A stretch of 64,000 bases of DNA from contig QPMI01000682.1 of assembly GCA_004431415.1 (NCBI GenBank), positions 1-64,000 of the forward strand, in the 5' to 3' direction. Below, piece by piece: positions 21,191 to 30,535 of the stretch; the stretch's first letter is position 1; every line of letters begins with the position of its first letter. Position numbers and translations under genes: made by a program. Source of the DNA: Cyanophora paradoxa. Its lineage: Eukaryota > Glaucocystophyceae > Cyanophorales > Cyanophoraceae. The notes under the pieces were generated by a model. The model ran no database searches. It was not told where the DNA came from and was given only the letters and a program-made list of their open reading frames with translations.

Positions 21191-22366
21191 AATAAGCAGA
21201 GCGCACCTGAATGCGTCAGCCCCATAGAACGAGCCTGAGCGGTGGCGTTAGCTGTTAAAGACACAGGCAGCACTTCAACAATATGTGACCTTCGTGCTTG
21301 TAAAGGCTGCGGCGTGCCAATGTTAGCGACAAAGACAGCCGCGCGGAAGCACAGAGCGCACTTTCGCTTCAAAAGTCGGAAAGTCGAGTCTGCCAGCGCC
21401 TGCGCCGGCGAATCCTGCGGCCAGAGCGACGACGGCTGCTGAGGAGCCCACGACCCTGTCAATTGGTTCGCAGCTTCCATGGTTCACTTCACTGAAGCTG
21501 TTGGAGCTGTCGGGCTGTCGGAGATGTGAGAACTTCGCCAAATGGAAGCAGGGAGCACGAACAACATCCGTGCAGCACTCTCATAGTCTCCCTCCGATGC
21601 GCATTACTTGCTCTTCCCCTATCCAGCAGCGACTGCCTGATGCCGTCTCTCGCTGGAGTCTTTCGCGGTCGCTCCGATGCCCGGCGTCTTCGCTCGCTCA
21701 GAACTACAAATCAGAATTAGGATTTCTTGTTGCTCCAGCTGTTGCACAGCGGCTGCTTCTAGCTCGTAATGGTCCGATCGCTGTCGACTGCGCACTCGTA
21801 CTAGGACCGTCGGACTTCACTGCGCGTGCTGATCACTCTGGCACTGCAGGATCCGGACCAGTGCAAGTTGCAAGTTGGCTCGAGCTCGGAGTCGGAGCTC
21901 CGATCAGCCCTGCCAGCGGCTGAAGGCTGGAGCCTGGAATCGCCCTGGATCCGGAGGGCCAGTGGAGGCTGCTGGGGCGAGCTACCCGGTAGCTGGGGCC
22001 TTAAGCTTGCGCATGTGCTTCTTTGCACGCTGGGGTACGTCATACAGATTCGTAGCTTCGTCGACGTCCGACGGTCGACGTCGACGTTTTGCGTCACCAA
22101 TGACCTTTGATCCTCAGACTTTTGGCTGTAAGTTGCCTGTATAGACACGGAGGTTGCGATTAAAACTCTTGAATAAAAGATTCAGCGCACGTCATGATCA
22201 CATTATTAAATATAAATATGTAACTCGAGTTAAAATTACTCGACGTATATATATATATAAACGTATAATGTCGTATGTATACTTCCCTTTTGTTAATTTG
22301 TTCACATATAGTTCCCTTTTGTTAATTCGGCTTCGATGATAGTTCCATTATACTTCCCTATAGCCT
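21191..22366. other. Intergenic region left of the retrotransposon
   Basis: No gene is firmly supported. The minus strand at 21,187-21,480 has an open frame with KRKCALCFRA that could be an upstream exon of the Gln-rich gene. The plus strand of the same stretch has a C-x2-C...H-x2-H string that is probably chance. From 22.15 to 22.36 kb the sequence turns strongly A/T-rich (a TATATATATATA run near 22,247) and has two copies of TTCCCTTTTGTTAATT about 36 bases apart, immediately before the retroelement repeat. Confidence 0.4.
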
Positions 22367-22548
22367 GAGTGGATTACTCCAGCAAAGCGTGAGAGTAATC
22401 TGTCTTCTTCGAGCAAGGCCGCGCGGAGTGCGGAAGGCAGCGTGACGCCTTCCCCCGCGGCGCCGCTCGCGTACGCCCCCTTCGGGCTCAGATTTTGTGT
22501 ACCCGAGCCGGCTAGCGCAGGCTCGGGCTCTCGCGGCTTTTGCCGACC
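22367..22548 (+). repeat. Left 182-bp terminal direct repeat (A1) of the YR retrotransposon
   Basis: The sequence matches 29,695-29,876 along its whole length. It contains three inverted repeats able to form hairpins: GATTACTC/GAGTAATC, GGAAGGC/GCCTTCC and CCCGAGCC/GGCTCGGG. It lies just upstream of the Gag start at 22,586. Confidence 0.85.
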
Positions 22549-22585
22549 ATTGCCAGCAGCAGCAGCTTGAAATCAGAGTCGCGAG

Positions 22586-25500
22586 ATGAGTGACAACGCG
22601 GGGCCACCGCGGCCGTACTTCCTAGCGAGCCAAGGTTCGCCGCCGCCCGATTCGCCGCCCCATGGGGATGCAGGTCGTGCTTTCACGAGCAACATGCGAC
22701 CGGCATCTCCACGGCGCGAACGGACGGCGCCTACGCGCACGCAACTCGCGGATCAGCAGAACCATTTGGAGTCAGAGCAACCACAGACTGAGGATCGGCC
22801 TCGGTTTCCTGGCCTCCGGGCTGCAGGAACCGATTCTGCACGTAGCCGATGGGCCTCTGGGCCGCACGAGCTAGTCGCGGGCCCGCGGGGCTCTTTCGGC
22901 CCACCGGACTCCTCGAGCACGCACCAGGCTGACGCGGGGCGGGGCTGCGTGCCATGCAAGAGCACAGAGCATGAAGGCTCACGCACGTTCCTGCTCGCGG
23001 CCGCAGGCACGCTGCACACGTTCATCAACCACCTGCGCCGCACGCGCGTCCAGCTGCCTCGCCGTTTCATGGCCCAGTCCATGCAGCACGTCCTGCACGG
23101 CCGCTACGCGGGCCCTGAGTCGACGGCGCGGCTCGCCGCCGACGAGAAACCGATCGCGGGCAAGGCGATGTCGCTCGGCGAGTACACGGCCGAGGGCCGG
23201 CTCTACGCGCTCTGCTACAGCGAACCGGCCGAGGGCACCGAATCGCAGCCCACGGCCGCTTTCGAGGTCCTGGAGACCGGCGAGTTCCGCTGGCTCGCCG
23301 GCGGCGAGCACGTCGAGCTGCTGAGCGAGCACGTCGTGGCGGTTCCTGCCACCACCGGCGCCGGCACGCCTCTCGAGTTGATCTACCACGACACGAACAC
23401 GCTCACGGAGCTGATCTACGCTAGCCGCCCGGAGGGCGACGTACCGAACCGCCGCCGCGAGCTCACGCAGGCGTACCTTGCCATCTTCCGGCGCATGGCG
23501 GCGCTCGCCGACGGCCAGCAGTTCGGCGACATCACCCTCGAACTCGTCCTGAAGCACATGCCGCACCAGCCGACTCTCGAGATGATAGCGCTGGGCACGC
23601 TCTCGCACCCGTTCATATTGGGCGGCCTCTGCGCGAGCACCAGCGACCCGGCCTTCCCGCGCGCCTTCCAGCAGCGATCGCGGCTTCCGCAGGCGTCGGT
23701 CGTGCGCGAGATGCTCAACTCGGGGCGCTGCCTCGTGCCTGGCTGGCAGGCCTTCGGACCCAACGGCTCGCACACTCCGCTCGGCGGCGGCCTGATCGGC
23801 ACTCTCGACCAGATCCTCGCTCCGGACATGATAGACTGGCCGGCGGCGGCGCGGTTCTTCGTGGGCCTGGCACCCGCCGCCGGCCCGACCCCGGGCCCGA
23901 GCGGCGCCAGCAACCACGCGGCGGCGCCCGGCGCCGGCGCCGGTTCGAGTTCGGCGGCCTCCGACTGGCTCGCGCTGCCGCCCCCGCCAGCGATCCCGAC
24001 GGCCCAGCCGGCGGGCGGCGCCGGTGCCGACGCCAGCGCTAGCGCTGGCTCGAGCTCGAGCTCGGCCCCGGCCGGCCCTGCCCCCTTCCTCGACGGCGCA
24101 AGCATCGCGGCGGCGCTAGGCCCAGCCCTCTCGCAGATGGCCGTGGGGGCCGTGCAGGCGGCCATGCAAGGCCTGCAGCCCCTCACCGGCTCCATCTCCA
24201 CCGCGATCGGCACCATCAACTCCAACCTGAACGTCCTGGCCTCCAACCAGTCGACGACCAAGCTCGAGTCCAAGGAGCACCGCGACCCTGCACCCAAGGA
24301 GGGCGCCATGGCAGCCTACACTACGTCAAAGGCGATCGACGCCCTCCTCGGCTCCTTCAACCTCAACACGCTGTTCCTCGACTTCCGCAGCAGCGCCGCG
24401 GAGCAGCTCACCAAGGCCCGCAAGGCGCGGGAGGGGTTCCTGCCGGTCAGCATCCTCAACAAGACAAACGACCTGGCGATGAAGGACCTCTTCCGCGCCA
24501 TCGGCTCTTCCTCCGCCTGGCACATGGCCTTCGCCGCCGCCGACGTCGCGGTCGAGATCCAGGGCGCCGCCCAGTTCCAACTCCTCATCAGCCTGCAGTC
24601 AGCGCAGCGCCTGCGGAAGGCTGGCGATGAGGCAGCAGCGAACGCCTCGGCGGCCTGTGCCCTTCACGTCTACCGCACCATCGAGGCGGCCACCGAGGTC
24701 CTCTTCGCCCTCGGCGGGGGCAACCCCATCTACACCCCCCACCGGAGCCCACCTGGCGCCCAGCCGCACAGCAACCCCCCCCCGGGGGGGCTGGCCCCCT
24801 CGATCGCGGCGTATGGCGCCTCCCTCCGGGCCCACGCCTCCTCTGCCGTCCTGCGTGAGACGGCAAAGGACATCGGCTGCAAGCTGCCCCTGGAGAAGAT
24901 CGGCGCGGACTCGGCCATCCACACGCACGAGCCCGTCCAGCTCTGGGACATCCGCGCGGCGGAGAAGAGCCTGACGACCCTGATCAAGTCGCCGGCCCTC
25001 GACTCCGACCCGACCAAGGTCAAGGCCTTCCTGGAGAAGGTTGGCGGCGCGACCAAGGCCGACGCCCTGGCCTCCGGGTCATCCAGCTCGTGCCAGGTCG
25101 ACGTCACGGGTGCGGGCTTGGCCCCACCGGCAGTGCTGACCTCAACACCTCGCCCCCCGCCTCGACCGGTCCCTTACGCTTTGCGCCTGTGCACACAGTG
25201 GCCGAGGAGGTCATCGAGCAGCTTGAGCGCAGGCTGGCCCGGGAGGCCCGTGGCGGCGGTGGCGGCGGCCAGCGCCAGCAGGCGCCCCAGCGCGACCGCA
25301 GCCCACGCCGCGACGACCGCCGTGATGACCGCCGCGACGACCGCCGCTTCGACGACCGCCGCGACGACCGCCGCGATGACCGCCGCGACGACCGCCGCGA
25401 CGACCGCCGCGACGATCGTGACCGCCGCGATGACCGCCGCGACGACCGCCGCGACGTGCGCCAGCGGCGCTAGGCACAGCGCTCGCGCTAGCGGTTCGGC

Positions 25501-28180
25501 AAAGGCTGAGCGAGCGAGGCCTCGAGATGCCCCGGCACTGGGCCATGATTTCTTGTTTCATTTGAGCCGGGCACCTCTCACTGATAGTGATCGCGAGGCT
25601 TCTGACGCCGTGAGGGGCGGAGAAGGGCCCGGGGCGATGCATACATATGCACATGCGGCAGCCCCAATGGGGCCGCCGGGCACGGGCACCCTGGTGGCTC
25701 TCTCCTCCTCCAATGCACTGGCACCACCCGGGACCGGGGGGATGCACCTTGAGAGGCTGCGGGCTCTCGTGCGCGAGCACGGCGCCCCCCCACCTTATGA
25801 TTTCAAACTACACGAGGCAGCCTTTAAGGCGGGGCAGCTGAGAAAATTTGCGCCGGCCTGGGTCCGTCAGTTCCGGAAAGTCGGCGCGGTGCTGCCCCGC
25901 TACGTGCACCTAGTGCTTGCCCGCGGGGCCCGCTTCGCGCTGCACGACGCAGAGCGCCACGACCCGCGCGATGCCTGGGACCCCAAACAGGCTATCTCGC
26001 CGGCCCAGATCCCCCCCTTCGAAGAGGATCCGCGCCCCTCCTGCTATCAGACGCCCGCACACACGGCATTCATCGATGGCGAGGTGGAGGGGCCCGGCAA
26101 GGGGATGGTGGCCATGGGCGTGGTTCGGCGCATGGCACCGGATGAGCCGCCTCCCCTCCACGTCTCCCCCCTTCACACCGTCGATAAGAAAGGGGCAGAC
26201 AAGTTCCGTCTCTGCCTCGACGCCAAGCGCATCAACCGCTACATCCACCTCCGCGCGTTCCGCTACCAGACGCTCGATCAGGTGATCGAGTTACTACGCC
26301 GCCACCCGGGCTGCTGGTTCGTCTCCTACGACATGCGCAAGGGCTACTACCACATCGCCCTCTGCCTCCTGACGGCCGGCATCTTGGCCTTCAAGTGGAC
26401 TTTCGAAGGCGTCACGCGCTACTACACCTACGAGGCCCTTCCCTTTGGCGTCGCCGCGGCATGCTACATCTTTACCAAGGTCATGCGCGCGTTTGCCAAG
26501 TACTGGCTGGCGCTGGGGATCATCCTCTGCATCTACCTTGACGACGGCCTCTTCATCTGCGGATCCTACGAGGAAGCCATCCTCGTCTCCATGCACCTCC
26601 GTCACCTCGGCGTGTTGCTCGGCATCACCTTCTCCGACAAGTCAGATTTCGAGCCTTCGCAAGATCGCGTGCACCTGGGCCTCGGCCTCGACACCGGCAC
26701 CGGCAACGGCTACTGCTTCTTACCCAAGAAGAAGATCGAAAAGCTTCTCGCGGTGCTCGAGCTCCTCCGAGGGGCATCTGCGGCCCCGGCCGTCGAGCTC
26801 CAGCGCATTGCTGGCTCGCTGAACGCGGCCCGGCATGCCTTCGTCGGCACTGCCCTCGTCGCGCGCCCCCTCTCTGCTGCTGTTGCCCTTGCCGAAGGAG
26901 CAGGCAGCGACCCCCGGGCCCGCGTCCCGCTCGGCCCCCTGCAGCAGGCAGTGATCGCCTGGCTGCTGCAGTACCTGCCGACGGCCCCACCGGCCCCCCT
27001 GGGGCGCCCTGCCAGCGCGTACCGCCTCTTCACGGATGCATCGGGCTCCGGCTATTGCGCCGCGCTCGATGTCGCCTCCACGCGGGAGCCTCTCTCGCTG
27101 GCTCGCAGCGACTTTCGGGGCCTGTTCGGCGTCTGGCCCCCTGAGATCGCGGAGGAGGACAACTGCTGGCGCGAGCTGCGCGCAGTCCTCATTGCCGCCA
27201 CTGAGCTCTTCCCCCTCCTGCCCGCTGGCAGCCATGTGATCGCCCGCGTTGACAACGCGTCCGCGGTGGCCTCGGCCCTTCGGGGCAGCGTCAAGGAGGG
27301 CATGATGGATCTTGCCCTGCGCCTCTTTTCGGCCTGCATCAAGGCGGGCGTGACACTAGAGGCAGTACACGTGCGCGGCAAAGACAACGTGATCGCCGAC
27401 GCCGGCTCACGCTCCCGTGCCCCCACCCTGCACAACAGGCTTCGCCGCCGGCTGGCCGCCCTGGCTCTCGGCCGCAAACAGGCCGACCTTCCGCACGTGC
27501 ACGTGAACGCGCGACGCGGGGCCCCGTTCACCTCCCCCCTCCCGGCCGCCGGAGCCGTGATCACGGTCGACTGGCAGCACCGCCCTCGATTCATCAACTG
27601 GCTCTGCGAGAGCGGTGATCAGCCGGGCGCCTGCTGTATCTGGCTCCTTGCCCGCCAACCAGGCGCCCTCGACTGGAGACCCCTCCACGCCGTTGCCGCT
27701 GCGCGAGGCTGGCTCCTCTGCCCGCTTCCTGAGGCTTGGGCACCACGGCACCTGTTCTACGCTGCCGAGGGCAGCGGCTCCGAGGGGCTAGGCCGCTCCC
27801 CTTGGCCCCTGTGGGTCTGCGCCCCGTCAGCACCCCAGGGGCTGATCACGGCCTTGACCTCGCAGGCCCCTATGGCGGAGGCCCTCCTCCCGTCGCGGCC
27901 CCCGTGTACGGGGCCTGGGGCCCGCCCCCCGGCGTCTGGCCGGCGCCAGCCTACCCCTGGCCGCACCCGGCCGTCTGGCCAGGCCACCCTATCTGGCCAC
28001 CCGCAGGCGCAGGCGCCTTTCCTCACGGCGGCCTCGGGCCAGGCCCAGCGCACGCCGCTGCCGACGCAGCACCCCGCGCTGGAACAGCCCCTGCTGCCCC
28101 ACCGCCCGGACCCGTGGGCGCCGGCGGCCCCGACCGCGCCCCTCGCGACCCGGCCTTGGAAGCGCGCAAGGCCGAGCTAG
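22586..28180 (+). CDS. Gag-like region plus reverse transcriptase-RNase H polyprotein of the YR retrotransposon
   Basis: One open frame of 1,864 codons covers this stretch. The first ~840 codons are Gag-like, with a Pro/Ala/Ser-rich middle near 23.9-24.1 kb and no recognised catalytic motif. RT begins near 25.9 kb: KKGADKFRLCLDAKRINRYI, VSYDMRKGYYHIAL, YEALPFGVAAACYIFTKVMR and the catalytic ICIYLDDGLF at about 26.53 kb. RNase H follows, with TDASGSGY near 27.03 kb, WRELRAV near 27.17 kb, RVDNASA near 27.25 kb and ADAGSR near 27.40 kb, so all four acidic positions are present. Between about 25.1 and 25.47 kb this frame turns into an Ala/Thr string, whereas frame -1 encodes a natural RD-rich tail ending at 25,473. 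Gag and pol were therefore probably separate, with a frame change between them. The 3' end overlaps the recombinase frame. Confidence 0.8.
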   Translation: MSDNAGPPRPYFLASQGSPPPDSPPHGDAGRAFTSNMRPASPRRERTAPTRTQLADQQNHLESEQPQTEDRPRFPGLRAAGTDSARSRWASGPHELVAGPRGSFGPPDSSSTHQADAGRGCVPCKSTEHEGSRTFLLAAAGTLHTFINHLRRTRVQLPRRFMAQSMQHVLHGRYAGPESTARLAADEKPIAGKAMSLGEYTAEGRLYALCYSEPAEGTESQPTAAFEVLETGEFRWLAGGEHVELLSEHVVAVPATTGAGTPLELIYHDTNTLTELIYASRPEGDVPNRRRELTQAYLAIFRRMAALADGQQFGDITLELVLKHMPHQPTLEMIALGTLSHPFILGGLCASTSDPAFPRAFQQRSRLPQASVVREMLNSGRCLVPGWQAFGPNGSHTPLGGGLIGTLDQILAPDMIDWPAAARFFVGLAPAAGPTPGPSGASNHAAAPGAGAGSSSAASDWLALPPPPAIPTAQPAGGAGADASASAGSSSSSAPAGPAPFLDGASIAAALGPALSQMAVGAVQAAMQGLQPLTGSISTAIGTINSNLNVLASNQSTTKLESKEHRDPAPKEGAMAAYTTSKAIDALLGSFNLNTLFLDFRSSAAEQLTKARKAREGFLPVSILNKTNDLAMKDLFRAIGSSSAWHMAFAAADVAVEIQGAAQFQLLISLQSAQRLRKAGDEAAANASAACALHVYRTIEAATEVLFALGGGNPIYTPHRSPPGAQPHSNPPPGGLAPSIAAYGASLRAHASSAVLRETAKDIGCKLPLEKIGADSAIHTHEPVQLWDIRAAEKSLTTLIKSPALDSDPTKVKAFLEKVGGATKADALASGSSSSCQVDVTGAGLAPPAVLTSTPRPPPRPVPYALRLCTQWPRRSSSSLSAGWPGRPVAAVAAASASRRPSATAAHAATTAVMTAATTAASTTAATTAAMTAATTAATTAATIVTAAMTAATTAATCASGARHSARASGSAKAERARPRDAPALGHDFLFHLSRAPLTDSDREASDAVRGGEGPGAMHTYAHAAAPMGPPGTGTLVALSSSNALAPPGTGGMHLERLRALVREHGAPPPYDFKLHEAAFKAGQLRKFAPAWVRQFRKVGAVLPRYVHLVLARGARFALHDAERHDPRDAWDPKQAISPAQIPPFEEDPRPSCYQTPAHTAFIDGEVEGPGKGMVAMGVVRRMAPDEPPPLHVSPLHTVDKKGADKFRLCLDAKRINRYIHLRAFRYQTLDQVIELLRRHPGCWFVSYDMRKGYYHIALCLLTAGILAFKWTFEGVTRYYTYEALPFGVAAACYIFTKVMRAFAKYWLALGIILCIYLDDGLFICGSYEEAILVSMHLRHLGVLLGITFSDKSDFEPSQDRVHLGLGLDTGTGNGYCFLPKKKIEKLLAVLELLRGASAAPAVELQRIAGSLNAARHAFVGTALVARPLSAAVALAEGAGSDPRARVPLGPLQQAVIAWLLQYLPTAPPAPLGRPASAYRLFTDASGSGYCAALDVASTREPLSLARSDFRGLFGVWPPEIAEEDNCWRELRAVLIAATELFPLLPAGSHVIARVDNASAVASALRGSVKEGMMDLALRLFSACIKAGVTLEAVHVRGKDNVIADAGSRSRAPTLHNRLRRRLAALALGRKQADLPHVHVNARRGAPFTSPLPAAGAVITVDWQHRPRFINWLCESGDQPGACCIWLLARQPGALDWRPLHAVAAARGWLLCPLPEAWAPRHLFYAAEGSGSEGLGRSPWPLWVCAPSAPQGLITALTSQAPMAEALLPSRPPCTGPGARPPASGRRQPTPGRTRPSGQATLSGHPQAQAPFLTAASGQAQRTPLPTQHPALEQPLLPHRPDPWAPAAPTAPLATRPWKRARPS
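25236..25473 (+). repeat. Tandem CGCGACGACCGC-type repeat encoding a DDRR-rich Gag tail in the -1 frame
   Basis: The DNA is a run of 12-base units that read as Asp-Asp-Arg-Arg repeats in the frame that ends at 25,473. Just before it that frame reads FAPVHTVAEEVIEQLERRLA, which looks like genuine protein. In the long RT frame the same DNA reads as Ala/Thr filler. The basic/acidic tail could bind nucleic acid, as Gag C-termini often do; that is inference. Confidence 0.6.
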
Positions 28181-29181
28181 AGGCAGCGGTTGAGGACTGG
28201 GCACAGTACGCCCTCTGCGAGCGGACGCAGCGGGCGTACGATAGCATCGTTGCCCGTTTCCGCGACTTCTGCCGGGAACTCGGTGTCGAGCCTCTTGGCA
28301 TCGATGCCGTGCGCCTCTATGCAGCCCAGCTGGGGCTCGAAGGCAAGCAGTGGTCCACCGTCCGTAAGCACCTGTCAGCAATCGCCGGTCGCCTCGCCCA
28401 CGAGGGACACCCGCTGCCGGCGGGCGCCCTATCTTCGAAGGCCCTTCGCGGCCTCCAGATGATCACCGAGCGCGCCGCGGACCAGGCCACCGTTCTTGCC
28501 CCGTCCCAAGTCCGGGCCTGGCTCTCCACGGACGACTTCCTCCGCCGGGGGGTCTTCGTCCAGCAGCGCGACCTCGCCCTCGTTCTGACGATGATCTTCG
28601 GCCTCCTGCGCTACGACGACGCCTGCCGGCGCCTGCGCCTTGACAGCGTCGTCGAGGCCTCAACTCGCGGGGCCCCGCGCCCCGGCCTCACCCTCATCCT
28701 CCGGGCCGACAAGACCAACCCGGCTCGCCGCGGCCCCAACGCGGGCGAGGACCCCGAGGGATGCCACGGTGAGCGTACCGTCACGATCACGGATATGCCA
28801 GAGCTCGGCCCGCTCGACGCCACACGCGCCCTCCGCCACTACCTTGCCAACTTCTCGGCCGAAGAGCGCCGCCTCCCGCAGCCCCTCTTCATCAACGACG
28901 AGGGCGAAGAGCTTTCCTACACCTACGTCAACAACATCCCCAAGCGCATCGCCACCTCCCTTGGCCTCAGTCCTGAGGATGGCTACTCCTCACACTCGTT
29001 CCGCCGCTCCGGCACAACTTGGGCCGCCCTGGGAGGCGCCGAAAAGCGTGTGCTCGAGGTCCACGGCCGCTGGTCGCACCGTGGTGCCACGGCGGAGCAG
29101 TACATTGATGCAGCGACGGAGCTGTCGGGCCGGGCGTGTGCACACATGTCCCAGTACCTGGCGGCAGTCCTGCCGCAGTGA
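27736..29181 (+). CDS. Tyrosine recombinase of the retrotransposon
   Basis: This is the DNA strand-exchange enzyme that integrates the circular cDNA. The N-terminal ~130 codons are Pro/Trp/Gly-rich (VYGAWGPPPGVWPAP) and overlap the end of the RT frame. The first ATG at 27,736 may not be the true start. The core begins near WAQYALCERTQRAYDSIVAR (SAM-like N-terminal domain). The catalytic residues follow: Arg in FGLLRYDDACRRL near 28.61 kb, H-x-x-R in HSFRRSG near 29.0 kb, GRWSH near 29.07 kb, and the nucleophile Tyr in AEQYIDAA near 29.1 kb. All family signature residues are present, so the enzyme could be active. Confidence 0.85.
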   Translation: MGTTAPVLRCRGQRLRGARPLPLAPVGLRPVSTPGADHGLDLAGPYGGGPPPVAAPVYGAWGPPPGVWPAPAYPWPHPAVWPGHPIWPPAGAGAFPHGGLGPGPAHAAADAAPRAGTAPAAPPPGPVGAGGPDRAPRDPALEARKAELEAAVEDWAQYALCERTQRAYDSIVARFRDFCRELGVEPLGIDAVRLYAAQLGLEGKQWSTVRKHLSAIAGRLAHEGHPLPAGALSSKALRGLQMITERAADQATVLAPSQVRAWLSTDDFLRRGVFVQQRDLALVLTMIFGLLRYDDACRRLRLDSVVEASTRGAPRPGLTLILRADKTNPARRGPNAGEDPEGCHGERTVTITDMPELGPLDATRALRHYLANFSAEERRLPQPLFINDEGEELSYTYVNNIPKRIATSLGLSPEDGYSSHSFRRSGTTWAALGGAEKRVLEVHGRWSHRGATAEQYIDAATELSGRACAHMSQYLAAVLPQ

Positions 29182-29343
29182 TGCCTAGATGGCCGAGGGG
29201 CCTTGTGACACGTGCCGTGGCAGCGATGGCCAATTGCAGGGCCTCAGGCGGCAGCATTGTGCATTTAGGGCAGTCGAGATGATATGATGATCATGATTCT
29301 GCTGCTGCTACTGTTGCTGCTGCTGCTGGCCCGAAGTGCTGCC
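29182..29343. other. Retrotransposon 3' untranslated stretch with CTG repeat
   Basis: This non-coding stretch between the recombinase stop and the first B module contains GATATGATGATCATGATT and a (CTG)n-like run near 29,300-29,330. Confidence 0.5.
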
Positions 29344-29424
29344 TGGCTCAAAATGCTGTACCCCCCTCGAATTCGCGTACCCCTGGGGGCGCGAATCGAG
29401 TACCCCGGACGGCAAGATCGCCTA
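29344..29424 (+). repeat. 81-bp B module, uninterrupted copy (empty site)
   Basis: The module is shared almost base for base with 30,455-30,535. It ends CGGCAAGATCGCCTA and here continues directly into CCCCTCGGCAC. In every other copy the module is separated from that continuation by a roughly 0.9-kb insertion, so this copy shows the pre-insertion state. Confidence 0.75.
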
Positions 29425-29694
29425 CCCCTCGGCACACGGGGAGCGAAGAGATATCCTCCCCAACCACGCCCGCGAGGCAATACGTGGTCTATCCTTTTCG
29501 GGCCCTGGGGCCCTCCCAATCGGCCCTCCTCTGATGCTGTGCGGCCCCGGCCACGGCTCGATGAGCAGCCGCCTGCTTCCTCTTTTTCCCCTGCAGCTGT
29601 GCATGCGCGCAGAGGCCCATTTCCCAACTCGCAGCGGGCGAGCGGGCGCGGCAGCGAACGGCCGCGCGCAGCGGCGGGCCGTCGCGTAGAAGAA

Positions 29695-29876
29695 GAGTGG
29701 ATTACTCCAGCAAAGCGTGAGAGTAATCTGTCTTCTTCGAGCAAGGCCGCGCGGAGTGCGGAAGGCAGCGTGACGCCTTCCCCCGCGGCGCCGCTCGCGT
29801 ACGCCCCCTTCGGGCTCAGATTTTGTGTACCCGAGCCGGCTAGCGCAGGCTCGGGCTCTCGCGGCTTTTGCCGACC
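29695..29876 (+). repeat. Right 182-bp direct repeat (A2) of the YR retrotransposon
   Basis: It matches A1 at 22,367-22,548 in length and, by eye, in sequence. The reverse-complement copies in the downstream array share differences from it (for example GCCTTGCTGG where A1/A2 predict GCTTTGCTGG). The two A copies flanking the genes are therefore more alike than either is to the array. Confidence 0.85.
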
Positions 29877-30535
29877 CTCCCACCGTCCCCAGCTTCACCT
29901 ATGCACAGGACTCAATGGCGCGCAGGCGCAGTCGACCGTCGGACGTCCTAGATAAAACTCTCGCCAGCGCCAGGCGTAACTCAAGATATCGATCATGATC
30001 AAGCAATTGTGCTTGACATGAGCCTGGCCGGCGACCTCAAGAATGACAGCCGCAGGATTAATAATCGCCCCAGAGTATGGGAGTCTTCTTTAATTTCAAG
30101 TTTTTGCTTCTTTTCATTTCATCACTAGTACTACCTTTCAACTGCTTCACCATCACAATCGATCAGCTTTCTTTGAATTTCTGTACAGCTTCACATTCTT
30201 CGAATGCAACTTCTGCACAGCTTCATAGTCATCTTCTACGTACACTTCAGCTGTTGAGTCAGGATCACGCAGGTCTGCTCACAGCATAGATATCAACCGC
30301 CTTTTTGTAGGCCGCCGATTTGGGCTGGGTTTCTGTTGCTTTCCCCAGGGCCCCCAGGCTCCGGCCTGGCCCCATTCCGCGGGCCTTATTTCAATGGCTG
30401 TCATGCGGATGGGTTATCTTTCTCCTGTTGAGGAGACTTTGTTTTTCGAATTCGTGGCTCAAAATGCTGTACCCCCCTCGAATTCGCGTACCCCTGGGGG
30501 CGCGAATCGAGTACCCCGGACGGCAAGATCGCCTA

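Larger units (their letters stand above)
22367..29876 (+). mobile_element. DIRS/Ngaro-type tyrosine-recombinase retrotransposon
   Basis: About 7.5 kb lie between two 182-bp direct repeats (22,367-22,548 and 29,695-29,876) that look identical by eye. Inside, in order, are a Gag-like region, reverse transcriptase with YLDD, RNase H, and a tyrosine recombinase in an overlapping frame. This is the gene order of DIRS-order elements. A tyrosine recombinase in place of an integrase means insertion would use a circular DNA intermediate. No DIRS-type methyltransferase was recognised between RNase H and YR, which favours a Ngaro-like assignment. The right terminus is complex because repeat modules continue to 31,723. 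Confidence 0.8.

Noticed and set aside
21242-21442. Possible C2H2 zinc-finger ORF (C-x2-C...H-x2-H)
   Set aside because: There is a single match in a short frame, no flanking exons, and the minus strand of the same region is an equally plausible upstream exon of the Gln-rich gene.
22367-29876. Ordinary LTR (Gypsy/Copia) retrotransposon
   Set aside because: There is no aspartic protease or DDE integrase. The enzyme after RNase H is a tyrosine recombinase, and the 182-bp repeats lack TG...CA ends.
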